A stretch of DNA of 64,000 bases. Source: Nitrospirota bacterium. Its GTDB lineage: Bacteria > Nitrospirota > JACRHJ01. Each line of letters opens with the position of its first letter. The stretch's first letter is position 1. The DNA lies in contig JACRHJ010000034.1 in the NCBI GenBank assembly GCA_016212105.1, positions 1-64,000 on the forward strand, given 5' to 3'. The notes beneath the pieces are model-generated. The model was given only the letters and a program-made list of their open reading frames with translations, ran no database searches and was not told the origin of the DNA. Below, in pieces: positions 27,096 to 36,547 of the stretch. The position numbers and the translations under genes were made by a program.

Positions 27096-28856
27096 GTGGA
27101 CGACGCTCTGGGATCTGTACTCCCTGACTACGATGGACGCGAAAAGGACGCCGAGCGTATAAAAGCCCTCGCGGCGCTTGCCCGCGACGTGGTCATGGTG
27201 CTCGTGAAGACGGTCAAGGCCACGAAGATTTACCTGCCCAACAACCCCATCTACCAGAAGTTCCACGAAGAGCTTGGAGAGAGGTTCGGCGCGTTCTTCG
27301 AGCATGAGGAGAGGCTCGGCATCCAGGTGCGGCCGCACGAACTCGCCTTCATGGGACAGCAGGTCTACGAGAACCTGGAAAGGGACGACAACCTCGCCCT
27401 GATGTTCTTCCGGGACGGCATCCGGGAGATATGCTTCGAGAAGGGCGTCACGCCTTACGAGACCAGGGGTTTCATCGACATCCTCAGGCAGGGCTCCGGC
27501 GGCATGGAGCTTGACGACGACCTGGTGACGCTCCTCTGGGACCGGGACTTCACGAACATAACGTACACCCTCACAGAGGAGGAGACCGAGGAAGAGGCGG
27601 CCGAGGAGGCCGCGCTCATGTACGAGATAATACCGTCGTCCGCGGGCGGAGAGGATATGCAGGGCGCGGAGGCCGGCACGGCATTTACCGCCGCCTTCCG
27701 GCCGGACACGGACAGGCCGCCCGTGGTATCGGATGCGGTAAGGTCGACCTCGGCGTCCGGGGCGGCGGAGATGCCCGTTCCGTACATAGACTACCAGGCC
27801 ATCAGGGGCACATTCTCCGCGCCGGACGACCTGGCGCTCCTGGGGGAGCTTACGGAGATATTCCACGAGGTGCTGCTGACCGGGCGGGACAGCGGCCTCT
27901 CGGAGACGGTGGCCGACAGCATGGCGAGAGTGGTGGAGCTGTATGTGAGGCGCGGGGACCTTGCGTCCGCCGCCGGCATCCTCGCGAGGGTAAACGGCCT
28001 CGCGTACGACCCGCTCGCGGGCGACGTCCGGGATGCCGTGGAGCTGATACAGGGGCGTGCCCGCTCCGCCGACGTCGTCGTGGCGGCCGGCGAGGTCATC
28101 GACCGGGGCGTGGCGGGGTCGATAGAGGCCGCCGTGAGCTACTTCATGCAGCTCGACGATAGGGCGGTCCCGGAGCTTGTGGGCCTGCTGGACGCGCTCC
28201 AGGACAGGAGGGCCAGGAAGGCGGCCTGCGACGTCGTGGCGGAGCTTTGTCATGGACGGGGCGCGCCGCTTTTGCCGTATCTGTCCCATCCCCACTGGTA
28301 CGTCGTCCGGAACGTCGTCATGATGCTTGGCATGATAAAGGACCCGGAGACGCTGCCCGCCATAGGCGGCGCCGTGTCGCACCCGGAGACCAAGGTCAGG
28401 CGCGAGGCGCTCACCGCCCTGGCGTCCATGAAGGCCGAAGCCGCCGTCCCGTACATCGAGCAGGCGCTTTCCGACCCGGCCCGGCCCATCCGCATGGTCG
28501 CCGGCAGGGTCCTCGCCGAGGCCGCTCCGGGCCGTGCTTACAGGGCGTTCATGGCGATGGTGTCCGGCAAGGACTTCGACGGCCTCCTGACGGACGAGAA
28601 GAAGGAGATTTACACGCTCCTGGGACGCGCTGGCGGCGGCAAGGCGCTCCCGTTCCTCGCCGAACGCTTTAAGAAGAAGGGGCTTCTGGAAAGGCTCAAG
28701 GGAGACGGGGACAGGGTGCTCGCTGCATACGGACTGGCCGCGACGGGGCTGCCGGAGGCGGCGGAACTGCTTCGGGAGGGTGCCAAGTCCGGCTCAGACG
28801 CGGTAAGGCAGGCCTGCGAGACCGGGCTGAAACGCACCGGGGGGGCAGGACAATGA
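27096..28856 (+). CDS. HEAT-repeat protein
   Basis: 586 residues from GTG 27096, two bases after the nadB stop. The N-terminal half is helical and acidic in the middle (EEETEEEAAEEA). The C-terminal half carries several HEAT-like repeats (YLSHPHWYVVRNVVMMLGMIKDP, AVSHPETKVRREALTALASM). No signal or catalytic motif is seen. It overlaps the following HD-GYP gene by four bases (ATGA), so the two proteins are probably partners; a scaffold role is an inference. Confidence 0.75.
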   Translation: MDDALGSVLPDYDGREKDAERIKALAALARDVVMVLVKTVKATKIYLPNNPIYQKFHEELGERFGAFFEHEERLGIQVRPHELAFMGQQVYENLERDDNLALMFFRDGIREICFEKGVTPYETRGFIDILRQGSGGMELDDDLVTLLWDRDFTNITYTLTEEETEEEAAEEAALMYEIIPSSAGGEDMQGAEAGTAFTAAFRPDTDRPPVVSDAVRSTSASGAAEMPVPYIDYQAIRGTFSAPDDLALLGELTEIFHEVLLTGRDSGLSETVADSMARVVELYVRRGDLASAAGILARVNGLAYDPLAGDVRDAVELIQGRARSADVVVAAGEVIDRGVAGSIEAAVSYFMQLDDRAVPELVGLLDALQDRRARKAACDVVAELCHGRGAPLLPYLSHPHWYVVRNVVMMLGMIKDPETLPAIGGAVSHPETKVRREALTALASMKAEAAVPYIEQALSDPARPIRMVAGRVLAEAAPGRAYRAFMAMVSGKDFDGLLTDEKKEIYTLLGRAGGGKALPFLAERFKKKGLLERLKGDGDRVLAAYGLAATGLPEAAELLREGAKSGSDAVRQACETGLKRTGGAGQ

Positions 28857-30313
28857 CGCCCGGCCATCCGGACATGCAGTCCTTCGACGACGGCTTCAGG
28901 CAGAAGGGCCTGACCTACGGGCGCGTCCTCGTCAACAAGCTCGCCATACTGGTCAGGGTCGCCCAGATGCACGCGGCGGGCAACGTCGCCGTGGACAACG
29001 CCGCGGAGGCGGCGCTTGCCGTCCTCCGCGAGATGTTCGGGGAGCGCGGCAGCTTCTCACTGACGCTCATAGGCGAGTACTTCTTCCTCGAAGGCGAACG
29101 CATAAAATACCGGGCCGAGGACTACCCGAACTTCGAGCTGCTCGTCTCCGAGTTCAAGAGGCGCAGGCTCGGCTCTCTCAGCTTCAACTCCGTCGTGGAC
29201 GCGGCCGAGCTGGTGTCTTTCGCGCGCGTGTTCCTGGCCTCGGACATCTCCGGCCAGGACGCGTACCACGACCTCGCCAGGAGGCTCGGCGCGTCCGGGG
29301 TGTCCGGCCTGGCGACGGGGGAGGTCCGGGCGGCGAAGGCCAGGCAGGACGAGGACGACAGGCCGGGCTCTTCCGGGTCTGCCAGGCGTTCCTACGTCCG
29401 CGTGGTCGCCGCGACCAGGCGGCTGATGACCGGCATAGCGCAGGGCCAGCCGCCGGACATCAGGATGCTGAAGCGCGCGACGCAGTCGCTGGTCGAGACG
29501 GTGTACGCAAACGAGCCGGAGCTGATACGGCTCTCGGCGGTCAGGAGCGGTGGAAACGTCCTGAACCGGCATTACGCGAACGTGGCCGTCCTGTCTCTCT
29601 GCCTGGGCAAGAGGCTCGGGCTTTCGAAATACCAGATGGGCCGTCTCGGCATTGCCGCGCTACTGCACGACATAGGCCGCCTCGACTTCCCGGAGGACAT
29701 ACTCGACAAGGCGGACGACCCGGCGAGCGCGGCCGGGAAGCTTTTCAGGAGACACCCGGAAATCGGGCTCCAGACGCTCCTCAGGTTAAAGGGCTTGAAC
29801 GAAGTCGCGGTTTCGGCTATGATAGTGGCCTACGAGCACCACAGGAACCTGGACGGCACAGGCTACCCGGCTTCCGTGAGGAAGAAGGAGATGAACCTCT
29901 TCTCCAGGATTGTCAGGGTGGCGGACAACTACGACGCGACGACTTCGTCCGGCATTTACGGCATGATACCCGTCCTGCCGTACAAGTCGGTCGAGTTGAT
30001 GCTCACCCGCTCGGGCCAGTATTACGACCCGGGCATCCTGGAGCTATTCACCGCCATGGTGGGCGTGTACCCGGCAGGCTCTCTCGTCATGCTGTCGGAC
30101 GGCCGGATGGGCGTGGTCAGCGAGCCGGGCCGCGCCGTCGCGGGCAGGCCGAGGGTGCGTATTGTGATGAGCCGCGTGCGCACGGGCGGTTATGTATGGG
30201 AGGAGGTGGACACGGGCGGCAAGGACGAAAACGGAAACTACAAGGTGGACGTCGCCGGGGCTCTCGACCCCTACAAGTGCGGCGTGGACATATACCGTTA
30301 CCTGTTCGACTAA
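28853..30313 (+). CDS. HD-GYP domain protein (c-di-GMP phosphodiesterase type)
   Basis: 486 residues. The first 190 or so have no recognisable domain. The C-terminal part is an HD-GYP domain with the metal ligands in order: LLHDIGR, RRHPEIG, then EHHRNLDGTGYP containing the GYP motif. Members hydrolyse cyclic di-GMP. Key His/Asp residues are present, so it is probably active. It is coupled to the HEAT-repeat gene and lies in the operon with nadB. Confidence 0.87.
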   Translation: MTPGHPDMQSFDDGFRQKGLTYGRVLVNKLAILVRVAQMHAAGNVAVDNAAEAALAVLREMFGERGSFSLTLIGEYFFLEGERIKYRAEDYPNFELLVSEFKRRRLGSLSFNSVVDAAELVSFARVFLASDISGQDAYHDLARRLGASGVSGLATGEVRAAKARQDEDDRPGSSGSARRSYVRVVAATRRLMTGIAQGQPPDIRMLKRATQSLVETVYANEPELIRLSAVRSGGNVLNRHYANVAVLSLCLGKRLGLSKYQMGRLGIAALLHDIGRLDFPEDILDKADDPASAAGKLFRRHPEIGLQTLLRLKGLNEVAVSAMIVAYEHHRNLDGTGYPASVRKKEMNLFSRIVRVADNYDATTSSGIYGMIPVLPYKSVELMLTRSGQYYDPGILELFTAMVGVYPAGSLVMLSDGRMGVVSEPGRAVAGRPRVRIVMSRVRTGGYVWEEVDTGGKDENGNYKVDVAGALDPYKCGVDIYRYLFD

Positions 30314-30373
30314 GCCACGGGATTTTTAACCCGGCGGGTAAATAGCTATATTAATCGACGTAAGAGGACTTAA

Positions 30374-30570
30374 GAATCCGGCGGGCGAAGCTCGCCATAA
30401 TTTGGCTTCCATCCATACAGGATCGAGGGGATACAAGGGGGAACGTTTCCCCCTTGTCCGGGGGTACAAGGGGGTCGCGCCCCCTTGAGAGCAAGAAGGG
30501 CAGGCACTGGGACCCGCCCCTGCACAGAGACAAAGGCATGGGCCGACACGACGGTCGGCCCCTACAATTT
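30374..30570. repeat. Compound MITE-like repeat (copy A) and GGCCGAC hairpin
   Basis: The core 30374-30488 contains three nested palindromes: GGCGGGCGAAGCTCGCC, AAGGGGGAACGTTTCCCCCTT and CAAGGGGG-TCGCG-CCCCCTTG. Near-identical copies lie at 32714-32882 (reversed) and 55402-55564. A GGGCCGACACGACGGTCGGCCC hairpin follows at 30540-30561. The element is non-coding. Confidence 0.83.
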
Positions 30571-30588
30571 TGAAGGGGATTTATTTAG

Positions 30589-31329
30589 ATGATCAACATC
30601 GCAATATCGGTTTCTTCGAGCGTCGCTGTTTTCTTCCTGCTGAAAATCCTCACCGGCTACTACCAGTGGGGGCTGGTCGGCGCGACGCTGTCTTTCTTCG
30701 GGCTCAACTACTTCCTGGCGAAGCGCGTAATAGCGAAGGTCGAGGCGCTTATGGCGCAGGTCACGAAGGAGCTGCAGGCCCAGAAGTTCGACAAGGCCAT
30801 AAAGACGCTCAAGTCGGGATACCCGCTCGGCAACTGGCAGTTCTTCGTCAAGGCCCAGTTGGACGCGCAGATAGGCGTCATATACTACCTGATGAAGGAC
30901 GACGATGAGGCATTCAACTACCTCAAGCAGGGTTTCAACAAGCACTGGATGGCCATGGGCATGCTCGCCATCCTGTACATGAAAAAGAAGGACCTCAAGA
31001 TGATGACCGAGACCTTCGAGAAGGCGGTCAAGTCCAGCCCCAAGGAGGGCATGCTCTGGAACCTCTACGCCTACTGCGTCCTGAAGGAGGGCGACCGCGA
31101 CAAGGCGCTCGAAATCCTCGCGCGCGGCCTAGCGAAGATTCCCGGCGACGAGAAGCTCCTGGCCAACCAGACCGCCGTCGCCAACAAGCAGAAGATGAAG
31201 ATGAGGGGCTACGGCGAGCTGTGGCTCCAGTTCTACCTGGAGAAGACGCCGCAGATGGACCAGAAGGTCCCGCAGTACATGCAGGGCCTGGCGATGGCCC
31301 AGGGCAGAAGGCGCATCATCCGCAGGTAA
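30589..31329 (+). CDS. TPR protein with N-terminal membrane anchor
   Basis: 246 residues. Two hydrophobic segments (ISVSSSVAVFFLLKILTG and GLVGATLSFFGLNYFLA) anchor the N-terminus; the rest is helical with TPR-like units (DKAIKTLKSGYPLGNW, NLYAYCVLKEGDRDKALEILARGL). A basic tail ends RRRIIRR. Function unknown. Probably a membrane-bound interaction platform. It stands alone between repeat clusters. Confidence 0.72.
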   Translation: MINIAISVSSSVAVFFLLKILTGYYQWGLVGATLSFFGLNYFLAKRVIAKVEALMAQVTKELQAQKFDKAIKTLKSGYPLGNWQFFVKAQLDAQIGVIYYLMKDDDEAFNYLKQGFNKHWMAMGMLAILYMKKKDLKMMTETFEKAVKSSPKEGMLWNLYAYCVLKEGDRDKALEILARGLAKIPGDEKLLANQTAVANKQKMKMRGYGELWLQFYLEKTPQMDQKVPQYMQGLAMAQGRRRIIRR

Positions 31330-31354
31330 GTGGCGCTGTCAATATCCGGCTTCG

Positions 31355-31530
31355 ACGAATTGTAGGGGCCGACCGTCGTGTCGGCCCTGCCTGTCGCCCC
31401 CGTGAAAACAGGGGCCCATTTTGACTTTAAAATGGATTCCCGCTGGAGTCTACCCCGGTACGCCTAAAGCCGGGGCGGGAATGACAAACCTAAGGGCCGA
31501 CACGCGCTTCGCTTGGTGCGGCCCCTACCT
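31355..31530. repeat. Three palindromic repeats
   Basis: A GGGGCCGACCGTCGTGTCGG hairpin (31365-31388), an inverted CCCCGTGAAAACAGGGG / GGAATCCA-type pair ending GGCGGGAATGAC (about 31395-31486), and AAGGGCCGACACGCGCTTCG through GGCCCCTACC (31492-31528). The last copy is the same sequence type as the one inserted in deoB at 41784. Confidence 0.83.
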
Positions 31531-31550
31531 ATGAACCTGGCATCCACGAC

Positions 31551-32024
31551 ATGAAAACCATCCCGTACATCCTGCTTATCCTGTTGCTTGCCGTGTCCGC
31601 CGTGCTGCACGGGTGCGGCGGCGAGCAAACGGACGAGGACCTTATAAAGGCCGCCATACAGGAGATGGCCGAGGGCGCGGAGGCAAAGGACCTAGGCCGC
31701 GTCAAGGGGCACATCTCTGACGGCTACAAGGACCCGGCCGGCAACGACTACCAGGCGCTCAAGGGCATCATGGCGTTTTACTTCATGCAGCCCGAGTCGA
31801 TAAACGTCTTCCTGCGCAGGCAGGAGGTCGAGATACGGGACGGCAAGGGTTACGCGACGGTGCGCGCGGTAATTTCGCGCGGGGCAAAGGCGGAGAGCGT
31901 CACCGACCTCGTCCCGTCCGAGGCTGGCGGCTTCATCTTCGACTTCACCTTCGAGAAGGAGGGCGGCGACTGGATGCTGACGTCCGCCATCTGGAGGCAG
32001 GTGGGGATGGCCGAGGCGTTATAA
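31551..32024 (+). CDS. Small lipoprotein, possibly NTF2-like
   Basis: 157 residues with a lipoprotein signal (AVLHGCGG, Cys near residue 22). The mature part (IQEMAEGAEAKDLGRVKGHISDGYKD, GDWMLTSAIWRQ) has the helix-then-sheet pattern of NTF2-like domains. It resembles the lipoprotein at 25035 in layout, not clearly in sequence. Its stop overlaps the convergent glycosyltransferase gene by six bases. No partner can be named. Confidence 0.68.
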   Translation: MKTIPYILLILLLAVSAVLHGCGGEQTDEDLIKAAIQEMAEGAEAKDLGRVKGHISDGYKDPAGNDYQALKGIMAFYFMQPESINVFLRRQEVEIRDGKGYATVRAVISRGAKAESVTDLVPSEAGGFIFDFTFEKEGGDWMLTSAIWRQVGMAEAL

Positions 32025-32693
32025 CTCCCTGTACCACATCGCAAGCCTCTCCGGCGGCACGCCCGCCATGTACCCGAGTATCACCGCCTGGTTTATCAGC
32101 GTCGTCCTCAGGACGCCGAGCCTCTCCCACCGCCTCGCGGACGTGACCACGCTCGCGTGCGCGAGCTTGACCTGCCCGAAGCGGCCGACCCGGCGCATGA
32201 AGGCGAAGTCCTCCATGATGGGCATTACAGGGAATCCGCCCGCGACGCGGAACGTCCCGGCGAGGATGAATATCGCCTGGTCTCCGTAAGGCAGTCCGAA
32301 CGCCCTGCTCCGGAAATTGGCGAGCCGCTCTATCAGGCGCAGCGCCGGGTGCTGGGATGCAACCTTCAGCCTGAACGCGCCCGCGACCACGTCCGGCCTG
32401 GTGAACATCCCGCGCACGTGCCGGTCGAACCCATCAGGGAGCGTCGTGTCCGCGTGCAGGAACACCAGCGCCTCGCCGGTCGCGGCCTTCGCCCCGGCGT
32501 TCATCTGCGCCGCGCGGCCCCCGGATGCGGTGACGACCTCCGCGCCGCACTCGCGCGCGATGCGCGCCGTCCCGTCGGCGCTGCCGCCGTCCGCGACTAT
32601 TACCTCGACGCCGGGCGTCCGCCGCGCGCGGCGCACCGCGCGGGCGATGTACGCCGCCTCGTTTAGGGTGGGTATTATGATGGATATTCGCAT
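32019..32693 (-). CDS. Glycosyltransferase, TIGR04283 (arsenosugar-locus type)
   Basis: About 224 residues of a GT-A family 2 glycosyltransferase: SIIIPTLNEA at the N-terminus, ADGGSADGT, and FLHADTTLP as the metal-binding region. The compact size and the C-terminal pattern GLPYGDQAIF with PIMEDFAFMRR match the TIGR04283 group found beside ArsS radical SAM genes. It lies in a minus-strand block with a MerA-like flavoprotein and ArsS. Start taken at ATG 32693; 32717 is possible. Confidence 0.85.
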   Translation of the reverse strand: MRISIIIPTLNEAAYIARAVRRARRTPGVEVIVADGGSADGTARIARECGAEVVTASGGRAAQMNAGAKAATGEALVFLHADTTLPDGFDRHVRGMFTRPDVVAGAFRLKVASQHPALRLIERLANFRSRAFGLPYGDQAIFILAGTFRVAGGFPVMPIMEDFAFMRRVGRFGQVKLAHASVVTSARRWERLGVLRTTLINQAVILGYMAGVPPERLAMWYREL

Positions 32694-32713
32694 AAGGCGT
32701 TGACCGTTGTGAT

Positions 32714-32882
32714 ACAATTAAGCCGACGGATAAATATCCGGACGTCCTCGTCTGTATTACGCGCATTCAAGGGGGCGCGGCCCCCTTGCACCCCCAGACA
32801 AGGGGGAAACGTTCCCCCTTGCATCCCCTCGATCCTGTTAGGATGGAAGCCAAATCATGGCGAGCTTCGCCCGCCGGATTTA
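32714..32882. repeat. Compound MITE-like repeat (copy B, reverse orientation)
   Basis: The core 32768-32882 is the reverse complement of copy A, with its nested palindromes. An outer segment around 32714-32745 (CCGACGGATAAATATCCGGA) matches the outer segment of copy C at 55535-55564, so the full element is about 165 bp. It fills the space between the TIGR04283 and MerA-like genes. Confidence 0.83.
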
Positions 32883-32905
32883 AAACAACCTGGCCACAAC
32901 CAGCC

Positions 32906-34435
32906 TCACCGCATCCTCTCCAGCCACCGGGCAACCCACTTCTTTACCCGAGGCGTAAGCCGCGTCCGGTTGTACATGTCCGCTACGTGCTTTATGCCTT
33001 CGGCCATCGTGGGGTACGGCTGTATGACGTCCGCGAGCGCGCCGAGACCGATGCCCCTGGATATGGCGAGCGTCAGCTCGCCCAGCATGTCGCCCGCGGA
33101 CTGTGCGACTATGGTCGCGCCGAGTATCCTGTCCGAACCCTTTACGACGTGTACCTTGACGAAGCCCTCCTCGCGTCCTTCGAGCACCGCACGGTCCACG
33201 TCCGAATACCGCCTGACGAACGTCTCGACCTCGATGCCCTGACGCCGGGCCTCGTCCTCGTACAGCCCGACATGCGCGACCTCCGGGTCTGTGAACGTGC
33301 ACCACGGCACGGTAACGTCCGAGAGCTTCTTCCGCCCCTTGAACAGCGCGTTCTGTATGACGATCCGCGCGGCCGCATCCGCCATGTGCGTGAACTTGTA
33401 CCTGCCGCACACGTCGCCCGCTGCGAAGACGTCCGTGTTCGTGGTACGCAGGTGGTCGTCCGCGAACACTCCGGAACGCGGGTCGTACCGGACGCCCGCG
33501 GCGTCGAGGCCGAGCCCGTCGACGTTCGGGACGCGTCCGACGGACACCAGCACCTGGTCGGCCGCTATGACCCGCTCCTCCTCGCCCCTGAACATGTGGA
33601 GCAGCTTCTCGCCGCCTCGCGTCTCTACCCTTCTCAAAGTCCAGTCGCCGTAGATAACACTAATGCCCTCGCGGGAGAATACCGCCTCGACTACCTTCGA
33701 TGCGTCCGGGTCCTCCTTGTCCATGAGACGGGTGGACCTGTGGAGTATCGTGACCTCCGAGCCGAGCCGGGCAAAGGCCTGCGCCATCTCGCAGCCTATC
33801 GCCCCGCCCCCGAGGACGGCGAGCCGCTTCGGAAGTACCGTAAGGTTGAATATGTTCTCGTTCGTCAGGTAGCCGCACCCGGCGAGCCCCTCGACCGGTG
33901 GCATCAGCGGGTGCGCCCCGGTCGCTATAACCGCCTTCCGGAACCTCAGCGTCCTGCCGCCGGCCTCAACCATGTGGTGTCCGGTGAATACGCCCGCGCC
34001 GAGGAATACGTCCACGCCAAGCTCCCGGAACCGGGCCGCCGAGTCGTTCCGGCTTATCCGCGCGCGTAGCCTGCGCATCCGCTCCATCACGACGGGAAAG
34101 TCCGCGTCCGCGCCGCACAGGACGCGTATGCCGTGCCCGCCCGCGTCCTTCACCCCCTCCATGACGCGCGACGAGCTGATGATGGTCTTGGACGGGACGC
34201 AGCCGAGGTTCAGGCAGTCCCCGCCCATCATACGTTTCTCAACCAGCGCGACCTTTGCGCCGAGCCCCGCCGCGCCCGCCGCCGCGACCAGCCCGGCCGT
34301 ACCCGCGCCTATCACAACGAGGTTGTAGACCGGCGCGGGCTCCGGGTCCGTCCAGCCTTCCGGGCGGACGTTAGCCAGAAGCTCCCGGTCGTAGCGGTCG
34401 TCCGGGAGGATAACCTCTTGTTCTTTGTCGGGCAT
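32906..34435 (-). CDS. MerA/dihydrolipoamide-dehydrogenase-like flavoprotein
   Basis: 509 residues of the class I pyridine nucleotide-disulfide oxidoreductase family. FAD motif VIGAGTAGLVAAAGA, redox-active GGDCLNLGCVPSKT, second NAD(P) motif VLGGGAIGCEMAQAF and a dimerisation domain are present. The C-terminal motif reads PYPTMAEGIK, with tyrosine where dihydrolipoamide dehydrogenases have the catalytic histidine; mercuric reductases also have tyrosine there. It lacks the N-terminal heavy-metal domain and C-terminal Cys pair of true MerA. Start ATG 34435 follows AAGGAG. Similar genes accompany arsS in other genomes. Confidence 0.85.
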   Translation of the reverse strand: MPDKEQEVILPDDRYDRELLANVRPEGWTDPEPAPVYNLVVIGAGTAGLVAAAGAAGLGAKVALVEKRMMGGDCLNLGCVPSKTIISSSRVMEGVKDAGGHGIRVLCGADADFPVVMERMRRLRARISRNDSAARFRELGVDVFLGAGVFTGHHMVEAGGRTLRFRKAVIATGAHPLMPPVEGLAGCGYLTNENIFNLTVLPKRLAVLGGGAIGCEMAQAFARLGSEVTILHRSTRLMDKEDPDASKVVEAVFSREGISVIYGDWTLRRVETRGGEKLLHMFRGEEERVIAADQVLVSVGRVPNVDGLGLDAAGVRYDPRSGVFADDHLRTTNTDVFAAGDVCGRYKFTHMADAAARIVIQNALFKGRKKLSDVTVPWCTFTDPEVAHVGLYEDEARRQGIEVETFVRRYSDVDRAVLEGREEGFVKVHVVKGSDRILGATIVAQSAGDMLGELTLAISRGIGLGALADVIQPYPTMAEGIKHVADMYNRTRLTPRVKKWVARWLERMR

Positions 34436-34466
34436 GGGGCTCCTTAAAGACAAAGTCAACTGCAAG

Positions 34467-34671
34467 GTCCCGCCTTTTTGGAAAAAGGCGGCCCAAAAAC
34501 TTTCAATAGGTAGGGGCCGACCCGCGTGTCGGCCCTTGCATTTGCTTTTACGGTGTCATTCTGAGCGAAGCGAAGAATCTGCCTGTATATAATAATATTG
34601 TAGGGGCGCAGTTCACTGCGCCCGCACATTATGTTGTCATTCCCGCCAGTTCGGCTTCGCTCAGAATGACA
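34467..34671. repeat. Repeat cluster with inverted GCGAAGCGAAG pair
   Basis: GCCTTTTTGGAAAAAGGC (about 34473-34490), a GGGGCCGACCCGCGTGTCGG hairpin (34513-34536), then the left half-site GTCATTCTGAGCGAAGCGAA (34555) and right half-site GCTTCGCTCAGAATGAC (ending 34670) enclosing a GGGGCGCAGTTCACTGCGCCC palindrome. This separates arsS from the MerA-like gene. Confidence 0.82.
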
Positions 34672-34712
34672 CCGTTAAAACCATGACAACGGAACTATGC
34701 CCGCCCCCACGT

Positions 34713-35666
34713 TTATACAAGCGCTCCCTTACACGACGAGCCGCAGCCCGCGGCGCAGCCGAAGCAGTGCTCGCCCGTCACTATTCGCCGGCCGGAGAGC
34801 GCGTCCGCGTCGAAATCCCGGACGTGGCCGGGACAACCGTCCCCGACCGGCAGGCCGAGCGCGAGGTTGAAGTCGCAGTCGAACAGCGCCCCGTCCCACC
34901 GCACGCTGACCATGTCCCTGCACATGAGGCCATCGAGCGTGCCGGGGTTGAACGACTCCTTCAGAAGACGCAGGTATTCGCGGCCCTTCTCCTGCCTGCC
35001 GAGCCCGGCCCAGTAACGCCCTACCGGCATGTTGGTTATGGTGAAGAGCCGCGAGAAGGATATGCCGAACCGCGCGTCAAGCTCGCGCCGGTAGTCCGCC
35101 TCGAGCGCGGCCTGGCCGGGCGGCAGGAACGTCCCGCCGGGGTTGTACACGAGGTCGAGCGAAAGCGCCGGGTCGATGCCGTACCCGATGGAGTTCAGCC
35201 GCCTTATCGCCTCCACGCTCGTCTCGTACACGCCCTCGCCCCGCTGGCTCCGGACGTTCTCCTCCAGGTAGCAGGGCAGGGACGCGACAAGGCCGGCGCC
35301 GTGCTCACGGAGGAATCCGGGCAGGTCGGACTTGCCGGGCAGCATCATCGCGGTCAGGTTCGTACGCACCTGCACACGGACTCCGAGGCCGGCTATAGTC
35401 TCGACGAACTCGCGGAAGAACGGGTTCAGCTCCGGCGCGCCGCCGGTCAAATCCACAAGCGACGGACGCGCCCTCCGCACCGCATCCGCCACAAGGCCCA
35501 TCGTATGCCGGTCCATGGACTCGGTGCGGATGGGCGAGGCCGAGACGTGGCAGTGCCTGCACTGCTGGTTGCACATCAGGCCGAGGTTCACCTGTATGGT
35601 GTCTATGCCCCTGCACCTAAGCACGGAGCCGGTGGCCTCCTCCACGCGCCCGTCGAAACTGTCCAT
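34713..35666 (-). CDS. arsS: Arsenosugar biosynthesis radical SAM protein
   Basis: 317 residues. The radical SAM cluster motif is CNQQCRHCH (cysteines at about residues 32, 36 and 39). A C-terminal cysteine-rich tail (CFGCAAGCGSSC) and DLTGGAPELNPFFREFV are characteristic of ArsS, which joins a dimethylarsenical to a SAM-derived adenosyl group to make the arsenosugar precursor. Start ATG 35666 is placed behind AGGAG and lies five bases after the sterol-desaturase stop. No arsM methyltransferase lies nearby; it may be elsewhere. Confidence 0.9.
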   Translation of the reverse strand: MDSFDGRVEEATGSVLRCRGIDTIQVNLGLMCNQQCRHCHVSASPIRTESMDRHTMGLVADAVRRARPSLVDLTGGAPELNPFFREFVETIAGLGVRVQVRTNLTAMMLPGKSDLPGFLREHGAGLVASLPCYLEENVRSQRGEGVYETSVEAIRRLNSIGYGIDPALSLDLVYNPGGTFLPPGQAALEADYRRELDARFGISFSRLFTITNMPVGRYWAGLGRQEKGREYLRLLKESFNPGTLDGLMCRDMVSVRWDGALFDCDFNLALGLPVGDGCPGHVRDFDADALSGRRIVTGEHCFGCAAGCGSSCKGALV

Positions 35667-35671
35667 ATGGC

Positions 35672-36547
35672 TCACTCCTGAATTATGTCTGGGTCGGACG
35701 CGCCCGCCGGGCCTGGACGCGAAAGCGACTCGCCCCCGTCCGGACGCGTCCAGTACGCCCGTTGAACGGTAAATGGCATGGCGATGACCCGCCACAGCCG
35801 GTTGTCGTCCGCTCCGAGGTACGCCGGGACGCCGATGGTCACGGCGCCCTGCGGGACGGCAAGGTTCAGCGTGCCGAATAGCGCGTCCCACCAGCGGAAC
35901 ACGACGGAGTAGTTCGAGTTGGTCTCGGCGCGCACCGCCGAGTGGTGTATCCCGTGCATCCGGGGCGTGACGATGAAAATGTTCAGGAGACGCTCCGCGC
36001 CGACCGGCAGGCGCAGGTTGCTGTGGTGCAGCGCGGTCCCGCATGTGAACACCGTCTGGTATACGAAGAACGTAAGCGGCGAGACGCCGATGACGAGTAC
36101 CTGCGCCGCGCGGAAAGCGGTCGAGTACAGTATCTCGACGAAATGGAACCTGAACGAGGTCGTGACGTCCAGGTCAGGGTCTATGTGGTGCACGTTGTGG
36201 AACCGCCACAAAAGCGGCGCCTCGTGGTTCGCCCTGTGCCACCAGTAAAACGTCATGTCGAGGAGCAGGAAACCTGCCGCGAATCCGGGCCAGGTCGGAA
36301 CAGACGCCCACCCGAGCAGGCCGAAGCGGGCCACCTGCGTCCATTCGAGAAGCCAGGCCGACGTCCCGGTCACGGCGTACGAGCCCATTACGAAGACGGC
36401 AACGGTAAGCGCGAGGTTCACCGGCAGCCTCGAAATGAAAGTGCGCGTCCTCGTCCTGAGCGGGTACAGCCTCTCGATGAGGAAGAGGAGGGCGAATACG
36501 GCCGCGACAATATGCGGCGTGATGTCCTTGATGCCGGTGTCCGTCAT
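35672..36547 (-). CDS. Sterol desaturase/fatty acid hydroxylase family protein
   Basis: 291 residues with several membrane segments and the three histidine clusters of the di-iron hydroxylase family: HRANH, HNVHH and HGIHH. The enzyme would oxidise a lipid substrate in the membrane. Start ATG 36547 gives MTDTGIKD before the first membrane helix. It is probably the first gene of the arsS operon, which hints at a membrane-lipid link (arsenolipids), but this is inference. Confidence 0.85.
   Translation of the reverse strand: MTDTGIKDITPHIVAAVFALLFLIERLYPLRTRTRTFISRLPVNLALTVAVFVMGSYAVTGTSAWLLEWTQVARFGLLGWASVPTWPGFAAGFLLLDMTFYWWHRANHEAPLLWRFHNVHHIDPDLDVTTSFRFHFVEILYSTAFRAAQVLVIGVSPLTFFVYQTVFTCGTALHHSNLRLPVGAERLLNIFIVTPRMHGIHHSAVRAETNSNYSVVFRWWDALFGTLNLAVPQGAVTIGVPAYLGADDNRLWRVIAMPFTVQRAYWTRPDGGESLSRPGPAGASDPDIIQE

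Noticed and set aside
32906-34435. True mercuric reductase
   Set aside because: It lacks the N-terminal metal-binding domain and the C-terminal cysteine pair, and no mer genes are nearby; it matches the MerA-like proteins of arsenosugar loci.
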